Below the pieces are notes generated by a model that was given only the letters and a program-made list of their open reading frames with translations, did no database searches and was not told where the DNA came from. The position numbers and the translations under genes were made by a program. This document shows positions 62,891 through 64,000 of a DNA stretch of 64,000 nucleotides, one piece after another (positions within the stretch are counted from its first letter, which is position 1; every line of letters begins with the position of its first letter). This DNA is from JAFGOM01 sp964605795 (GTDB lineage Archaea; Halobacteriota; Methanomicrobia; Methanomicrobiales; Methanospirillaceae): the NCBI GenBank assembly GCA_964605795.1, contig CAZSDZ010000010.1:1-64000 (forward strand), in the 5' to 3' direction.

Positions 62891-63017
62891 GCAGGAATCA
62901 CCCATTATCTATCAGGGAATCAGTGTATTACCAGATAAAACTGACTATACGGGATATAATGCTCCCTATCAGTATTTCATGTTCCATTTTCCCGATCTGC
63001 AAATATGGTGTATAATA

Positions 63018-64000
63018 TCATATACCTGTTTTTTCTGTCAGAAGCAGATCCCCTTTCATGACTTTAATCTGGGTGATGAGCAGTCGATATCCTGAGACCA
63101 GAAGTGAAGCAAAGAGCGGTCCTAAAATGATTCCCGCAAGTCCAATCGCTGCAATTGCCCCGATGATTGCTATCATCATCATGGGAGCAGGCAACGAGAT
63201 TCTTTTTCCCATCATCTTTGGTTTTAAGATTGAACCCGGAATAACCATGAAGAGGATATATCCGATGATGATAACAGCGATTGCAAGGGTCACATCCCCA
63301 AGGGCAAGGGCATAGAGACCGATAAATATCAGAACAAGCAGGGGTCCGATTGTAGGGACCAGTTGTGAAACTGCCGCAAGTGTTGCATTCGCGACAACCC
63401 CCCCTTTTACTCCTAGGAGAGCAAAGAACGGCAGAGCGATAAGAAAGGTGAGAACGCAGATCTGTAGATTAACCACATAGGTTGCATACAGGGTATTTAC
63501 TACATCGTTCTTTAGTTGCTGGCTCACTCCCTTGAGATGTTCTGGCATTGCAGAGAAGAATTCATCGACAAGATTCTTGCCCTTTAAGAGAAAAAGGTAG
63601 AGACTCAGCATAAAAAACAAGGTATGAACGAGAAAACCAGGAAAGGTGTACGCAATCTGAAAAATTGTATTTTCGATAAAACCTATTGCAATCGAAGCAG
63701 AAGATCCCAATATGCTTCCTTTCATGAAACCCAGATCAGGGAGACTGTGGAGCCAGACAAGAATGGTCTCAGTCATCTGTACCAGATACCCGGAGGAACT
63801 GATAAAAACAGAGACGATAAAGTAGCCAATGACAAGTATCAGCAGAAATGTAATGGCAATGACGATGGTAGCAGCTTTTTTTTCTGATATATGATTGCAT
63901 ACCCGCTGATAGGGTGAATAGAGAACGATACCAAGTGTTCCTGCAAGGATGATGGTTGATACATATGACCAGTACAGGTACATTATACCGAGAATGATAC
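63018..64000 (-). CDS. AI-2E family transporter, partial at window edge
   Basis: Membrane permease of the AI-2 exporter/TqsA (PF01594) family. At least seven hydrophobic segments are visible, with SQLVPTIGPLLVLIFIGLYAL and a final GLAGIILGPLFASLLVSGYRLL as in the family. The frame is open to the right edge without a stop, and the family usually has about 340-360 residues, so the start is outside the window (the first in-window ATG is at 63983). Substrate in archaea is unknown. Confidence 0.85.
   Translation of the reverse strand, partial: IILGIMYLYWSYVSTIILAGTLGIVLYSPYQRVCNHISEKKAATIVIAITFLLILVIGYFIVSVFISSSGYLVQMTETILVWLHSLPDLGFMKGSILGSSASIAIGFIENTIFQIAYTFPGFLVHTLFFMLSLYLFLLKGKNLVDEFFSAMPEHLKGVSQQLKNDVVNTLYATYVVNLQICVLTFLIALPFFALLGVKGGVVANATLAAVSQLVPTIGPLLVLIFIGLYALALGDVTLAIAVIIIGYILFMVIPGSILKPKMMGKRISLPAPMMMIAIIGAIAAIGLAGIILGPLFASLLVSGYRLLITQIKVMKGDLLLTEKTGI

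Noticed and set aside
1..64000. Search for CRISPR arrays, insertion sequences, integrases, toxin-antitoxin and restriction genes
   Set aside because: No regularly spaced repeats or transposase, integrase, Cas or restriction motifs were seen in the translated frames. The window appears to be core chromosome.

Overview
The window looks like a stretch of chromosome from a methanogenic euryarchaeon, most likely order Methanomicrobiales; a Methanospirillum-like organism is my best guess. Support comes from an archaeal histone, Alba, archaeal-type replication genes (PCNA, PriL, RFC small subunit, MCM, RPA-associated protein), FtsZ next to SecE/Spt5, ribosomal stalk genes, geranylgeranylglyceryl phosphate synthase (ether lipids) and methanogenesis marker protein 14. 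Ribosome binding sites are mostly GGTGAT or GGAG, as expected for a euryarchaeon. The genus is inferred. No rRNA, CRISPR array, insertion sequence, integrase or prophage was recognised.

Layout: 0.1-2.4 kb holds small or hypothetical genes and the histone. 2.4-8.1 kb is a plus-strand information-processing run: D-aminoacyl-tRNA deacylase, ftsZ, secE, spt5/nusG, then uL11, uL1, uL10 and P1/L12. 8.2-9.8 kb (minus) is an RPA-associated protein plus phosphoesterase pair. 10.0-18.9 kb (minus) is a long tight cluster: asparagine-synthetase-like protein, gatC, gatA, gatB, topA, GGGP synthase, a TrmJ-like methyltransferase and dcd. A tRNA-Leu(UAA) at 19.05 kb separates it from a large secreted TPR protein and then rfcS-mcm.

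24.9-28.2 kb has a HAD hydrolase and methanogenesis marker 14 with a small companion. 28.2-32.8 kb is a cluster of exported surface proteins (cohesin-like domain, tandem PGWN/GYW modules, a C-terminally anchored partner) followed by a cytosolic TPR protein. 33.1-36.2 kb is a PAS-PAS-PAS-CheW protein with CheR. 36.2-41.1 kb has lipoproteins, mobA, and an XPD-type helicase overlapping an O6-alkylguanine transferase. 41.3-46.5 kb has purB, an FKBP isomerase, a CYTH protein, a phosphoesterase, a B12/radical-SAM protein and a membrane-anchored nuclease-like protein.

46.5-48.5 kb contains two paralogous lipoproteins flanking a YqhA-like membrane protein. 48.7-52.1 kb (minus) has an M20 peptidase, an unknown protein, moaA and rlmE. 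52.2-53.9 kb is pcn-priL. 54.2-58.3 kb is a ThiN-like protein, S17e, dapA, dapB, a ferredoxin, asd and alba, so lysine biosynthesis is interleaved with ribosome and chromatin genes. The right end has a cation/proton antiporter, a bacterial-type zinc metallopeptidase, a creatininase-family amidohydrolase, a membrane protein and a truncated AI-2E family permease running off the window.

The most useful observations are a hairpin in the uL1 leader that abuts the ribosome binding site (candidate L1 autoregulation), an asparagine-synthetase-like enzyme lacking its glutaminase half at the head of the gatCAB cluster, the exported cohesin-like cluster, and two inverted repeats bracketing the antiporter promoter. 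I did not find a clearly new defence or mobile system.
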